A DNA stretch of 64,000 nt from Holothuria scabra. Lineage: Eukaryota; Echinodermata; Holothuroidea; Aspidochirotida; Holothuriidae. Below, one piece after another: positions 1-10,507 of the stretch. Under the pieces are notes generated by a model. That model did not search any database and was not told the DNA's origin. It was given only the letters and a program-made list of their open reading frames with translations. Positions within the stretch are counted from its first letter, which is position 1; each line of letters starts with the position of its first letter. The stretch spans positions 18,803,318 to 18,867,317 of the forward strand of contig CM074188.1 of the NCBI GenBank assembly GCA_037179385.1, given 5' to 3'. The translations under genes were made by a program, and so were the position numbers.

Positions 1-1542
1 CAAAGTAAACAAGCAGTGTGCATAGTACTCAAAACTGTTAAGTGTTGCAATGACTACTCTGTGCAGCTTTTAAATACGCATTGAATGAATGTTGTAAGAT
101 GTAGGCCGCGCGGCACATCGAGGCTATAACACAGGTTGTACAACCTCCGTTCCGCAATCCGCGGGGAGTACTACGAGTTGCTCCGTTGTACGGCTAGGCA
201 GCAGTTTACCTCTAGGCTGCTTACAGCGCCGGAAAAGTTTACATAGGGAAATTCACAAGACGATCGATCTGTGTGAATTGTGTAGAAGGAAAGGTGGGCA
301 AAAATTCATAGGACATTGGGAAGAATATCGGACGAAAAATGGGTTTTGCGATTAATCGCCAGTAGCTTTGAACTAAACGTTTATTCCACATGCGATCGTT
401 TAGCGATTAATCGCTACACGGTCACAGCCCTAATGGGCAACAGTGTAGGAATTGGGACTTATATCATTTTGTTTGAGAATGACGCATTGTTGGGTGGACA
501 TATAAATATTTGGGTGGAGTCGAAGTCACAGTGAAAACTTTAAACTCTTATCTTTTACATAATTTACATCTGGAAGTGGAGTCGCAGTGAAGAATGAGAA
601 TTGAATGCTGTTAAACTGAGAAATAGGTTTCTGGCGTACTGTTTCTGAACTGGAGTCGGAGTCACAGTGTCCTGACTGCCCGACTCCGACTCCACTTGAA
701 AAGGGACCTTCCGGAAGGCGGGGCTATTCTATAACCTGGTAAGTAACTGTAGGCAGCCACTAGTGGAGTCCATCGACCTCCAATCACCTTTGTTTAGTCT
801 AACGCTACTGTCTACATGAATTTCAATCCGTGATTTGTGAAAAAGGCCTAGCCTAGGCTAGATGGAATGAAAAATACAATTCAGTGTAGCTACAACCATC
901 TATGGTATTGGTAAGTCTAAGCAAGAAATAGACCTTATGCCAATTAAATAGAGGGCGCTTCAAAACTGCAACATGGGAAGGATCATTCCATGTATGGGAC
1001 CACAGAAGTGAATCGTCACCATGGAGAAGGCCAATGGTCACAATGCTGATTGGGAACTGTGTTGGAATAATCCTTCCCAGAGTGCAATATTACAGCCAAC
1101 TGGCATAAGGTCTATTGAAAGATTCAGGGGTGATTGACTCCGGTTATATCCGACTCAAATCGGACCACCACTTGCTGCCCGGATTCGTCTGAAAAGGAAG
1201 TCCGTGAATAAACCAGCGTGATGAGAAAAGACTACCTAGGCCTAGGCTAGGCCTATGTAGCTACTGACTGTAACACCAAGCGTAGGCTTAACGTTAGGCC
1301 TAACGTTAACATTAGCTAGTAACAGTTACTTCTGTACCAGTACCACATAAGCGAAACTTCGGTAACACAGCTGCAATGTAATTGTAAGCTGGTGACGGTT
1401 ATGCATCATGCAAAATCGGTTAATAGTGAAATGTTAGACCTACGCCTTGAACTTTTCAGTTTCACAAGCACTGCGAAAATTTTATCTTCAAAATTCCATC
1501 TTCATTGATAAGCGGAATCTTTGTTACATCCAGAGCTGGTAA
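1..1542. other. Non-coding stretch, no gene recognised
   Basis: I see no coding region with a recognisable product here. Short open frames such as 316-534 (72 codons) have no familiar motif. The stretch holds CpG-containing sequence near 100-200, two copies of a palindromic 12-mer (GCGATTAATCGC at 348-359; a 14-bp version at 402-415), and AGGCCTA/TAACGTTA-rich simple sequence at 1235-1320. Confidence 0.5.
514..695. repeat. Degenerate GGAGTCG-type short repeats with one inverted copy
   Basis: The word GTGGAGTCGNAGTCACAGTG recurs in direct orientation at 514-533, 576-589 (shortened) and 651-669 (first bases changed). The inverse complement GTGGAGTCGGAGTCG lies at 681-695. The pattern suggests the degraded terminal and subterminal repeats of a small DNA transposon. 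I could not find a matching target-site duplication, so the boundaries are open. Confidence 0.45.
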
Positions 1543-2535
1543 TGTACAACCATCATAGAGCAGGATATAGGAACTAGAGTACGGACTCCCAATGGCGCGT
1601 ACGTAAATCGTCTGTGATTGCATGGAGACACGGCATCCACGTTCAATCTGGGCATGACTTGGGCAAAAGTCACGCGGGGAGCGATCATGTGTGTACGAAC
1701 TGTATGGCAGAAATCGATTCGGCCGATTCCTGCGACTTATTTGTCCTTGTAAAATGTGTATTTCATCCTAAAAAGTGGCATAAGCTGTTCGCTTTGACGC
1801 GTAAAGATATTTTCTAACTTTTCACGTCAACAGAAATGGTCGACGAGGGGCTGAATTTGCTTTTCAGTGGTAAAAAGAGTAACGTTCGAGGAACGCACTC
1901 ATGCAGGCAAGGACAACTCGCCCTTGTAAGACAAAACGGTTTCACAGTTCCCAGTAAAGTCGGACAACTCGGCACCTACTTAAAACATATAGCCCTTCAC
2001 ATACAGACAATTCGGCGTCTTAATGAAGCTGGCTACTCAGACAGCTCGGCACATAATGAAACTCCGAACAGAGGAGACAACTCGTCCCCAAATGAAGTCG
2101 CAAATGTAGGCCTATCCTAACATTCCAACATTTTTCTCATGTTTGATTTTACATATTTTCTGTGGAGATTGAAAAATGGACGTTAAAAAGGAAGGAATAT
2201 TCTTCTACTAAACTGAATACCTGGGTCACTGGGTGGGGAGGGGTTTTATTATTTTTTCTTTTTCATTCTCAAATTAAAAACTATGCCAAAAGTAATATAG
2301 ACTGGGCAGCACAAGTGGCATGACGTGACTGATTTTATTTTATTTTAGTAGCTGGTCAGCTGTAGTGTTAGTCATATGTTGTAAGTGGTTGACTGAAAAG
2401 ATGAACCAGAATATTTTTGCCAATTGAATCAGTCAGCTTGATATACAGGGGTAAAAAGTTATTGACCGTTACTCCCTTTTATGTCGAGCGACTAGTAAAG
2501 TTGACATGAAAGTGATACTCACTCACCCTTGTGAA

Positions 2536-3308
2536 TTAACATAACATAACAGGTTAAAGGCCAAAGGAGGGCTGTAAAGGCCCCATAAGATGCCCTGTAA
2601 TCCAACCCCCCTTCCCAAAAACAAAGCAAACCACCAACACCTAAAGAGCCCAGAAAGATTAGATTCTACCACAGTCATGGAAAATCTTGTCAATATTAAC
2701 CTTAAAACGCAGTGCACTGATGTGGAGTTAACAACCCACTCAGGCAGGCTATTCCACTCACTAACAACCCTATGAGAGAAACTGAACTTCCTAATGTCAA
2801 GTCTAACAAAAGACTTTTCAAGCTTTTTTGCAATGGCCTCTAACCCGAGGATTACTCTGGACCTTCAAATAACTGCAAGCTAACAAAGGATTCCTTCAGA
2901 TAGAAATTTGTATACCTGGAGCATGTCCCCCCTAATCCTTCTCAGCTCCAAAGTGGTAAGCCCAAGCAGCTTAAGCCTTTGGGAATAAGGTAGATTTTTA
3001 ACCTCAGGTATGAGTCGGGTAGCTCTCTTCTGAACTTGCTCTAAAAGCAATTTGTCCTTTTCAAAGAAGGGACTCGAGGCCTGTGCAGCATAGTCGAGAT
3101 GGGTCGAACCAGCTGCTTATACAAATTTAGCACAATTTCTTTACTAAAACTCTTAAAATTCCTCCTGATCAACCCAAGCACCCTATTTGCCCTTGCAGCA
3201 GTAGCTGCACACTGCCTAGATGACTTTAAATCTCCTGTAATAACTACCCCAAGGTCTTTCTCAGAAGTCACTTTGTTCAAATTAGTACCATTCATAGTAT
3301 AATCATGG
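2536..3308 (-). mobile_element. 3' end of a CR1/L2-type LINE, 5'-truncated, minus strand
   Basis: The reverse complement matches the 3' part of the LINE at 12140-14003, from the codons for HDYTMNGTNLNKVTSEKDLG through the end of the reverse transcriptase region and the 3' UTR. It ends in the same short tail repeat (CATAA units on this strand at ~2536-2550). The reading frame is broken: after LYKQLVRP the expected HLDYAAQAW becomes ISTMLHR, a one-base frameshift. Homology stops abruptly at ~3308, as expected for 5' truncation during reverse transcription. It lies inside the 1554-5789 transposon. Confidence 0.88.
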
Positions 3309-3740
3309 GGGGCAACTAATAAAATACTGTAACTATAGATGCCAAACTGAAAAGAGAAGGCTTGAACAGACATTCTATCTTTACTACATTGTTTTATTTT
3401 TGTATCCCTTTTCTTCCTTTTTCACATACAGATGTTTTACTGTAATTTACAGCTATAAGGAATAATGATGTAGTAGGGCTACAGGTGCAATTTCTTTCTA
3501 ATCGTTTGAAAAGGAGTGCAAAATTTGGGAATTAAGGGGAGACTGGCAATAGCCACAGTGCACCTTTGAATTTTTTTGAAATGTCACTCCACAATTTCCC
3601 AATGTATATTTCAAGGTGTAGGCTGCAATAATGTGGTACCATGATATGCAAACTACAGCCTAACTAAAGCCTACTCTATGTGCCTCTTTTATAAAATACT
3701 TCTCAGCTTGTCATAATGGCAACAGTGAGCTTGCAGAAAC

Positions 3741-3913
3741 CAGTGTTGTAATCGAGTCACTAAATCTAGTGACTCAAGTCACCAGTTTTCAAACTTTTAA
3801 ATGGCTCTACTCGAGTCACTGTACTATTCCAATGCGGAAATAACTCCTGAATTCTATCGAGTCACTATCATTTTGAGAGGAAGTGACATGAGTCGTGATT
3901 TGTTACACCACTG
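3741..3913. mobile_element. hAT-type MITE (173 bp), TSD GCAGAAAC
   Basis: The element begins CAGTGTTGTAA and ends with the inverse of CAGTGGTGTAAC. It is flanked by identical 8-mers GCAGAAAC at 3733-3740 and 3914-3921. CAGTG ends plus an 8-bp duplication are the classical hAT signature. The interior is built from several TCGAGTCACT-like repeats and has no coding capacity. Confidence 0.9.
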
Positions 3914-3921
3914 GCAGAAAC

Positions 3922-5789
3922 TAGAAGCACTAGTTTACTGGCATGCATGAAGAGTAAAAAGCAAAACATGAATAGGCCTACATGTATACATTTGTCTGAT
4001 CTACTTCTTCTTCAAACAATGTTAAATAGGTTCTGTTGTAACAACCATTTTAGTCCAATCACAGTCACATGTTGCACTTGGCACTTGTTGTCAAGTATAA
4101 TAAAGAATGCAGTCTTTCACCAGCAGCTGACATTATTGCTTCTCATAATTTTGCTTTGGCTTGTTGAATGTCTCCCTCAACTGTCTAAACTCCAGTAGTT
4201 GCAAGGTATGGTGATCCAGAATTAACATTTTCTTTCAAAATATTCAAGGTGTACATGATGATAATTATAAGTCAGTTGACACTTTGTAGGTTAAATGAAC
4301 CTGGACTTAAAAGATGACACCCAAGCAGTTCCAATTCTCTTAACCTTCTTCATTAAGCCCCTCAATCCCTCCTCTGCCTAAAATTCATCCTCATCCAGAC
4401 ACAATCTCAGTCTGTTACTTCAGGGTGATCATACTTGATCCCAGTGTGTAATCAAACATTCTCAGTACAGTGTGTATGAGTTCTGTACTCAGCACTTTTT
4501 GAACTTGCTTTCAGTCAAAGAGTAGAGCCAATTGGGAATTTCTGTGGATGTGGACTAACTACAAAAATTATAGTTTGGGGTGAGAGAATCAAGCTTTAAA
4601 TGTCTTTGTTCACTTCATTATCTGCTTGTGTGGCAGATGCCTTCAGACATGACCACATCCAGCGTAAAGTACAGGAAACAGTTCATGGCCAGCAGCACTA
4701 TGAATCTGACATCCCTTGGGTTTCTCCCTGCAAGTGCAAGAAAAAAATGAAACCATCAGTTTCTGTTTGGGGTGAAGATTGTTATCATTTACCATGATGT
4801 ATTAAAACCAAGTGCAACCTGTAGCATAGTACATATAGTAGCCTACAACTCAAGACTGGCATCAGGTATTCAATGGTTTTTTTTTCTTCTTCTTTTAGGT
4901 GTTGGTAAAAGTAAGTTAAACTGCATCAAGGAATTAAACACTAACATATTTCACCATTTCCTCAAATAATGTACCTTTCCAGTGCAACAGAATCAAGCTT
5001 GATTAGCCCCCTGTAGGCATATATAGCCTAACATTACACATGTACATAAATTTGAGGCATAGGACCTTAGTCAGTTACAAATTTGGCTCCAAAAATTTGT
5101 CTCAAACATACTTGGGGCTCTAGACACCCTACCCCCTGTTAAAAGATTTAAAGAAAGTGGCAAAGTATGGTTAAAATTACTGCAACCCTCACCCTAGCTG
5201 ACCAAAATTGCTTGCCTGCTCTTTTTAACTAATTAGGCCCTACTATTTTACAGCCTGCTGCTAAATAATAACACGTGCTGTTGGCCATTTTTGCCCCATC
5301 TGACCTAAATTCCTAGCCCCACCAGTGTAAAAACACCTCTTGTTTATATAACATCTCATTGCATCGTGAAAAGGCTCCATGCACAAAGTTTACAGAGAGT
5401 GGATTGTTTAGATTCAGAAACTAACCAGTAACGTTAGGCGGATGGTACTGTATACTACGTATATAGGCCTATTGCATACTAACTGTGTTACAGGAACGTG
5501 TTCGCACTAGGTGAAGAAAAATGCGTCTTTTTCAACTTAAACAAGAATAAAATACGAAACCATCAGAAGAAACTTACAATTTATGAGAGATGCTACATCC
5601 TCCTCTTTTTCTGATAGAAGTAGATGATTTTAGAAATCAAATTTTTGGACGTTCATGTGCATGTGATTTGTATGAATCTCTATGTAAGCGATCGGTCTGT
5701 TGCCCAGATAGAATATGGGTTTAGAGTGTCCATGTGATCACAGCTGTTTTGGGGAGTCCGCCCTCTAGTTCCTATTATCCTACTCTATG
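3922..5789. other. Interior right part of the 4.2-kb transposon, no gene recognised
   Basis: No product is recognisable. A pyrimidine tract followed by AG at ~4878-4900 precedes a frame reading GVGKSKLN, which superficially recalls a nucleotide-binding loop. It lacks the full GxxxxGK[ST] pattern and the open frame is only 65 codons, so I do not call a gene. Confidence 0.4.
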
Positions 5790-5962
5790 ACAACCATAGA
5801 GCAGGATATAGTTCCTATTATCCTATGTGTACAACAGAGCCAACTATGGAACGCCGATCGTAATAATATTATTTCACTCTTCGTGCATGCTAAATTTTAG
5901 AGCAAAGAGTTTGCGTGCATACCAACTGTAGTCAAACGAAACACTTCGACATATATTAAATA

Positions 5963-6918
5963 AACCAAAACACTAATCAAGCAAATCATTAGTCAAACAA
6001 AGCATTGCACAAACCAAAACACTAGTCAAGTAAATCATTAGTCCAACAAAGCATTGCACAAACCAAAACACTAGTCAAGCAAATCATTGATCAAACAAAG
6101 CATTACAAAAATCAAAACACTAGTCAAGCAAATCATTAGTCAAACAAAGCATTGCACAAACCAAAACACTAGTCAAGTGAATCATTAGTCAAACAAAGCA
6201 TTACACAAACCAAAACACTAGTCAAGTAAATCATTAGTCAAACAAAGCATTACACAAACCAAAACACTAGTCAAGCAAATCATTAGTCCAGCAAAGCATT
6301 GCACAAACCAAAACACTAGTCAAGTAAATCATTAGTCAAACAAAGCATTGCACAAACCAAAACACTAGTCAAGTAAATCATTAGTCAAACAAAGCATTAC
6401 ACAAACCAAAACACTATTCAAGTAAATCATTAGACCAACAAAGCATTACACAAACCAAAACACTAGTCAAGTATATCATTAGTCAAACAAAGTATTACAC
6501 AAACCAAAACACTAGTCAATTAATCATTAGTCAAACAAAGCATTGCACAAACCAAAACACTAGTCAAGTAAATCATTAGTCAAACAAAGCATTGCACAAA
6601 CCAAAACACCAGTCAAGTAAATCATTAGTCAAACAAATTATTACACAAACCAAAACACTAGTCAAGCAAATCATTAGTCAAACAAAACAGTACACAAACC
6701 AAAACACTTGTCAAGCAAATCATTAGTCAAACAAAACAGTACACAAACCAAAACACTAGTCAAGCAAATCATTAGTCAAACAAAGCATTACACAAACCAA
6801 AACACTAGTCAAGTAAATCATTAGTCAAACAAAGCATTGCACAAACCAAAACACCAGTCAAGTAAATCATTAGTCAAACAAATTATTACACAAACCAAAA
6901 CACTAGTCAAGCAAATCA
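5963..6918. repeat. 49-bp minisatellite, ~19.5 copies
   Basis: A 49-bp unit containing CAAACCAAAACACTAGTCAA and a following ATCATTAGTCAAACAAAGCA repeats head to tail with few indels. Copies differ by point changes (GCATTGCAC versus GCATTACAC; GTAAATC versus GCAAATC). One copy near 6510 is about two bases short. 49 is not a multiple of 3, and the open frames across it read the unit in shifting phase, so it is not protein coding. An 11-mer TACCAACTGTA lies on both sides, at 5920-5930 and 7127-7137. Confidence 0.97.
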
Positions 6919-7137
6919 AAATCTCACAGATAATTCTTTGTTTGTCAGGAAGTCTGTGGAAGTATTGGTCAAATGAGGCTGTAATTAAGATTGGGAGTAC
7001 CAGATACAAGTGTCCATGGTGCAGATGCGTTTTAAACGTGTTACTTGTTGTTTTAGGGGGTTCTGCCTCCCTCCTCGTCTCGTGGGTCATGAGGGGCTCT
7101 ACCACAAAACTGAATCCTCTCTGGCGTACCAACTGTA

Positions 7138-8330
7138 ACCAGTAACTAAACGCTCATTCAAATAGCTAACTTCTGTGTTAAAGCATTGAGATATTAAAAG
7201 CTTCATGGTCAAAGTAATGCCTCACATACAGGCATACCTACTGAGTTAAACTGGAAAAAGGTCCTTAGCGGTAAGGGGAGGGGGAACTTCCGTGAAGCCA
7301 TGTCCACTTTTATGAATCACTCTGCACCCCTATGTGAAAATCGATTAAAACAAGGCTTTACTGACAATGATCCCAAAACGCATTTAATAACACGCTTATT
7401 TTGGTTTTTTTTTTGTTTATTTACAAATTTTTTTATGAAGCGTCGGAAACGTTTGACGCGCTACGCGCATTGATCACTGACACCCAACTTCATTTACACT
7501 TCTTTTACACCCATTTCAGACAAGCTTGCTATTTTTATTAGCATAAAGTTACACACATTATGGCTTTGTATTCTTGAGGATAAGTGAAAAGCCTGTGGAG
7601 CTGCAACTGACATTAAGCAGCATACACAAAGTCCTTTGACTCAGAATATCGAAACTTGCATTTTATGATTGGCCTCAAACGCCCATCATTAGGAATTTAA
7701 ATCTGGAGGGCAATTCTATTTACTAGACGCAGGTCTAAAATGATAACTTCAAGCAAAAATTTATTTACAGCAAAATTACAAATAGAAGCATATCCAGAAA
7801 TTTCCTAGTGGTAACAGGGGTTGGGGACGGTTTGAACGAAGAGACAGCGGTTGATGGGCAGTTATTCTCTAATTGTGCCCGAGAGACTGACTTGAGCGTC
7901 TTTAATTGAATATTTTGGAAAATCTCAACTCCTCAGAAAATCATCGCAAATTTCATTTCCCATGTGCTTTGGCTATTTTTTTATTAGGGGAAATGCAAAT
8001 TGATGTCTTTGCTTATCAACAGAAGAATAAAAATCGCACAAAATTTCCGTGGTTGTCACACTCCTAATCTCCGTTGGGGTGGCATGGGGAGCACAAGGTT
8101 TTTAGGGGCACGTGCTGACGCTACTGAGGGTTACAAATGACAAAGAATTGTATGATATTGTGAAGTGGTGGCAGGGCCGTTGCTACAGTCCTATGGTTAG
8201 GGGTGCCTTGAACTTTTGGTCCAAAATTTGGACTGGCTGTATGTTTTTCCAACGGAATAGAGGAACCACCAGGCCAGTTTGGGGCAATATAAATACACGA
8301 TAGAAATATCTTGTTCCTTAAAAACTATCT
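7138..8330. other. Unassigned intergenic DNA
   Basis: No gene, RNA or complete repeat is recognised. A short GC-rich stretch with an internal palindromic GCGCTACGCGC lies near 7458-7470. The 63-codon open frame at 8112-8303 has no recognisable motif. Confidence 0.4.
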
Positions 8331-8965
8331 AAGTGGAGCGCCATCATGACCCATTTGGTTGACGCGGAGTATGCAGAAAATTTTGAAACACCACGGTTCA
8401 CAGATAGCCGGAAATGGCATTCACCAAGCTTGTATAACCATGGAACTAAAATTTAATGGTATATAACCATGACATAAACAGGCATTTTTAGCAGGGGGAC
8501 AAGCGTGAAACATTACAAGCCTGAAACCTGCTGGGATAAGTTTTAGAGGACGAGACTGAAGACCATGTAAGCGGAGTGCCACCTTCAGTTGGCGCGGAGC
8601 GAACAGAAGATTTTGAAAAATCGCGACCCACGGATTGCAGAAAATAGCATTTCCCAGGCTTACAAAAGCAAAGCATACACGAGGATTTTTGGCAGGGGTG
8701 GAGCAAATGAACGTGAAGCATTACAGATCTAAAACTTGGAAAGATAAACCTTTGTAGATGGGGTCAACGTCAATCTACGAAGAGCACCACTATTGGTTGG
8801 TGCGGAGCGTTCAGAAAATTTTGAAAAATCGCGACCTCTCAGATAACCGGAAATGACATTTCCTATCCATGTAAAAGCTTCCTTGGCATTTTCAGCAGGG
8901 GTGGAGCAAATAAGACGTGAAGTATTAACGATCTGAAGCTTTGGGGGAGGGGGGGGGGGTAAACC
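8331..8965. repeat. Three diverged tandem copies of a ~205-230-bp repeat
   Basis: Each copy carries the ordered blocks GCGGAG..CAGAAAATTTTGAAA, then a GGAAATGGCATT-like block, then GGCATTTTTAGCAGGGGTGGA, then GTGAAACATTAC. The first block starts near 8364, 8596 and 8801, giving spacings of about 232 and 205 bp. Copies are diverged, so this is an old local duplication. It ends at a G-rich homopolymer around 8943-8960. No coding function is seen. Confidence 0.8.
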
Positions 8966-9406
8966 TTTTTCCGGTAGGCGCTAGCCGTGGTGTTGGTGTA
9001 AGTCAGTAATAAGAAAATGTCATTCAAATTACCAAAGGTCATTAGTTTTATAACTGAACGTGTAGTATTGGCTCCAGAATATTGATAAAACCATGGGATG
9101 AGCACTGGCATAGTTAGGATTAATGATAGCGGTGGCTGTCTGTAATGTAAGACAAATTTTGCAATGCCAGTGAATACGCAATGGAATTTATTAACACGTG
9201 TACCAGGGATGGAGAGGCCGTTTTTGTCATTAGAAGATATTTATAAAGTTAGCAAAAGATCATCGATTGCACGTTCACACTTCCGAAGGGGCTATTCGAT
9301 TCTTTACTATTTTCCCCGAATTTGGCAAGAGTTTTGTCGTCGATTTTCTCAGTCACGAAAACTTTCCAAGCTAGCGGTTTTATATGGCGCACTATTGCTA
9401 ATGCTA

Positions 9407-9528
9407 ATACCACACTTAGCATTGTTAGTTTGCCACTCGTTTTTAAATTTGTAAATTTGTAAATAAATCTGAGCATGGCATTCCATTTTTTTAAACGGGT
9501 GGCAAATTAACAATGCTAAGTGTGGTAT
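9407..9528. repeat. 122-bp foldback: 36-bp inverted repeat, 50-bp spacer
   Basis: The left arm 9407-9442 starts ATACCACACTTAGCATTGTT and is the inverse complement of 9493-9528 with two mismatches in 36. The spacer is AT-rich. It resembles a tiny foldback MITE or the two ends of a larger element after internal deletion. No clear duplication of more than 2 bp (TA) is seen at the ends. Confidence 0.8.
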
Positions 9529-9539
9529 ATAAGCACTGT

Positions 9540-10002
9540 TAAGTACTGTTATACGTCTGCCTGTCTACGTGAGTTGTTCTATCAGAAGGTATGTGATAAT
9601 ATCGAGTTAAGTTAGAAACAAGTGGAATTAGGCCGTGGCCTACTCTCCTCTGCCGGTATCTCGAAAGGCGGTAAAATTTTGTTAATTCGGGAAACATTTG
9701 TGATAAAACAAAGTCAAAATTGAATCGTTGCCGCAAACCCCTCTAACCCAGTTTCACCCTATCTCAACAGAAATATAGCTCATATACCTTCGAAGGTTTA
9801 ATGGAAATCGAGATGGGAGGGGGATATGCACACGAACAATCAGGCAGGCTGCTTCATAATTTAGATATGCTTGAGGCGCAACTGATAAATTTCTACATCG
9901 GTGAAACCAGGGAGTTGCAACAGTTGCAACTCCCTGATGAAACTCAAGTGTAGGAAGTGCGCTAAAATTTTTGGCAATTTCAATGAATTTATTTTCGGAA
10001 AC
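9540..10002. other. Unassigned intergenic DNA
   Basis: No gene, RNA or repeat is recognised. A small palindromic arrangement of GGGAGTTGCAACAGTTGCAA followed by CTCCC lies near 9910-9935 and could form a short hairpin. Confidence 0.35.
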
Positions 10003-10247
10003 GGGATGCTATGAGCAATCGCCCCAAAATTATTTTGAAGTATTAACCGCTAAATCTCACAATTTTACTTTTTTCTTTTCAAAGTATCCTCCACAATATC
10101 AGGACTTCAATATTTACACATCAAGGTAAAACAAGCGGTTCTCATAGTAAAGTTCACATCTGCGGAAAAATAACATCACGCGAGAGCCAATCATGAAACA
10201 GGGCAGTCTACTACACTTCTTCGAGTTGGGGTGAAGGGTCTTGCCCT
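10003..10247 (+). mobile_element. TTAA MITE family, copy 1 (left end degraded)
   Basis: This aligns with copy 2 directly downstream: AACACAATTTTCCTCTTATTTCTTTTCAAA-like, AAGGTAAACCAAG-like, GCCAATCATGAAACAGG and GTCTACTAC blocks occur in the same order. Its right end, CTTGCCC followed by TTTAA, abuts copy 2, so the two share the TTAA at 10248-10251. The left TIR is mutated (GCTATGAGCAATC instead of GTAAAGAGCAGTC). Confidence 0.8.
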
Positions 10248-10251
10248 TTAA

Positions 10252-10503
10252 AGGTAAAGAGCAGTCTCCCAAAAGTTGAAGAAAAGCTAAATAACACAAT
10301 TTTCCTCTTATTTCTTTTCAAAATATCTTTCATTACATTTTAATGACTTTACTGTTGCATGTCCAAGGTAAACCAAGTAGTTATTTCTAGCACTAAATTT
10401 CACATTTGAAGAGGGAAACGGTTGTCACATGGCTCCCAACAGCCAATCATGAAACAGGACAGTCTACTACTCTACTTCAATTTGGGATGACTGCTCTTGC
10501 CCT
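10252..10503 (+). mobile_element. TTAA MITE family, copy 2 (252 bp, intact ends)
   Basis: Both ends are well preserved: AGGTAAAGAGCAGTC on the left and, inverted, AGGGCAAGAGCAGTC on the right. TTAA lies at 10248-10251 and 10504-10507. TTAA duplications are characteristic of the piggyBac and Kolobok groups. The interior (ACACAATTTTCCTCTTATTT, GGTAAACCAAG, CCAATCATGAAACAGGACAG) matches copies at 14492-14756 and ~20420-20706 in the opposite orientation. There is no coding capacity, so mobilisation must have depended on a transposase elsewhere. Confidence 0.88.
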
Positions 10504-10507
10504 TTAA

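Larger units (their letters stand above)
1554..5789. mobile_element. 4.2-kb TIR DNA transposon with perfect 8-bp TSD (ACAACCAT), non-autonomous or decayed
   Basis: The ends are inverted copies of each other over ~38 bp: the left begins CATAGAGCAGGATATAGGAA, and the right read in reverse begins CATAGAGTAGGATAATAGGA. Both continue into a shared CTAGAG..CGGACTCCC stretch. The element is bounded by the identical 8-mer ACAACCAT at 1546-1553 and 5790-5797. An 8-bp duplication is typical of the hAT and P superfamilies; the CATAG..CTATG ends do not decide between them. No transposase frame longer than ~110 codons is visible inside. The interior hosts a minus-strand LINE tail and a hAT MITE, so the element is older than those insertions. 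Confidence 0.85.
1543..5835. mobile_element. Outer 33-bp relic of the same TIR family, split by the 4.2-kb copy; TSD TGTACAAC
   Basis: TGTACAAC occurs at 1543-1550 and at 5828-5835. If the inner 4.2-kb element and one ACAACCAT copy are removed, the flanks close up to TGTACAAC, then a 33-bp sequence starting CATAGAGCAGGATATAG and ending TTCCTATTATCCTATG, then TGTACAAC. That is a miniature, TIR-only member of the same family with its own perfect 8-bp duplication. The inner copy landed on the junction of its left TSD and first three bases. This is a reconstruction from visible sequence; the order of events is inference. Confidence 0.75.

Noticed and set aside
1614..1817. THAP or zinc-finger transposase start near the left end of the 4.2-kb transposon
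   Set aside because: The 67-codon frame has a CTNC pair, but the expected downstream Cys/His spacing and conserved THAP residues are not seen.
4878..4969. ATP/GTP-binding loop exon (GVGKSKLN after a pyrimidine tract and AG)
   Set aside because: It lacks the full Walker A pattern and no downstream domain or donor supports an exon.
5963..6918. CRISPR array
   Set aside because: The repeats are direct 49-mers with no unique spacers between them, and the context is a eukaryotic genome, so this is a minisatellite.
9164..9454. 96-codon open frame with a hydrophobic C-terminal segment
   Set aside because: It runs into the foldback repeat at 9407 and has no recognised motif or splice signals. It is probably chance.
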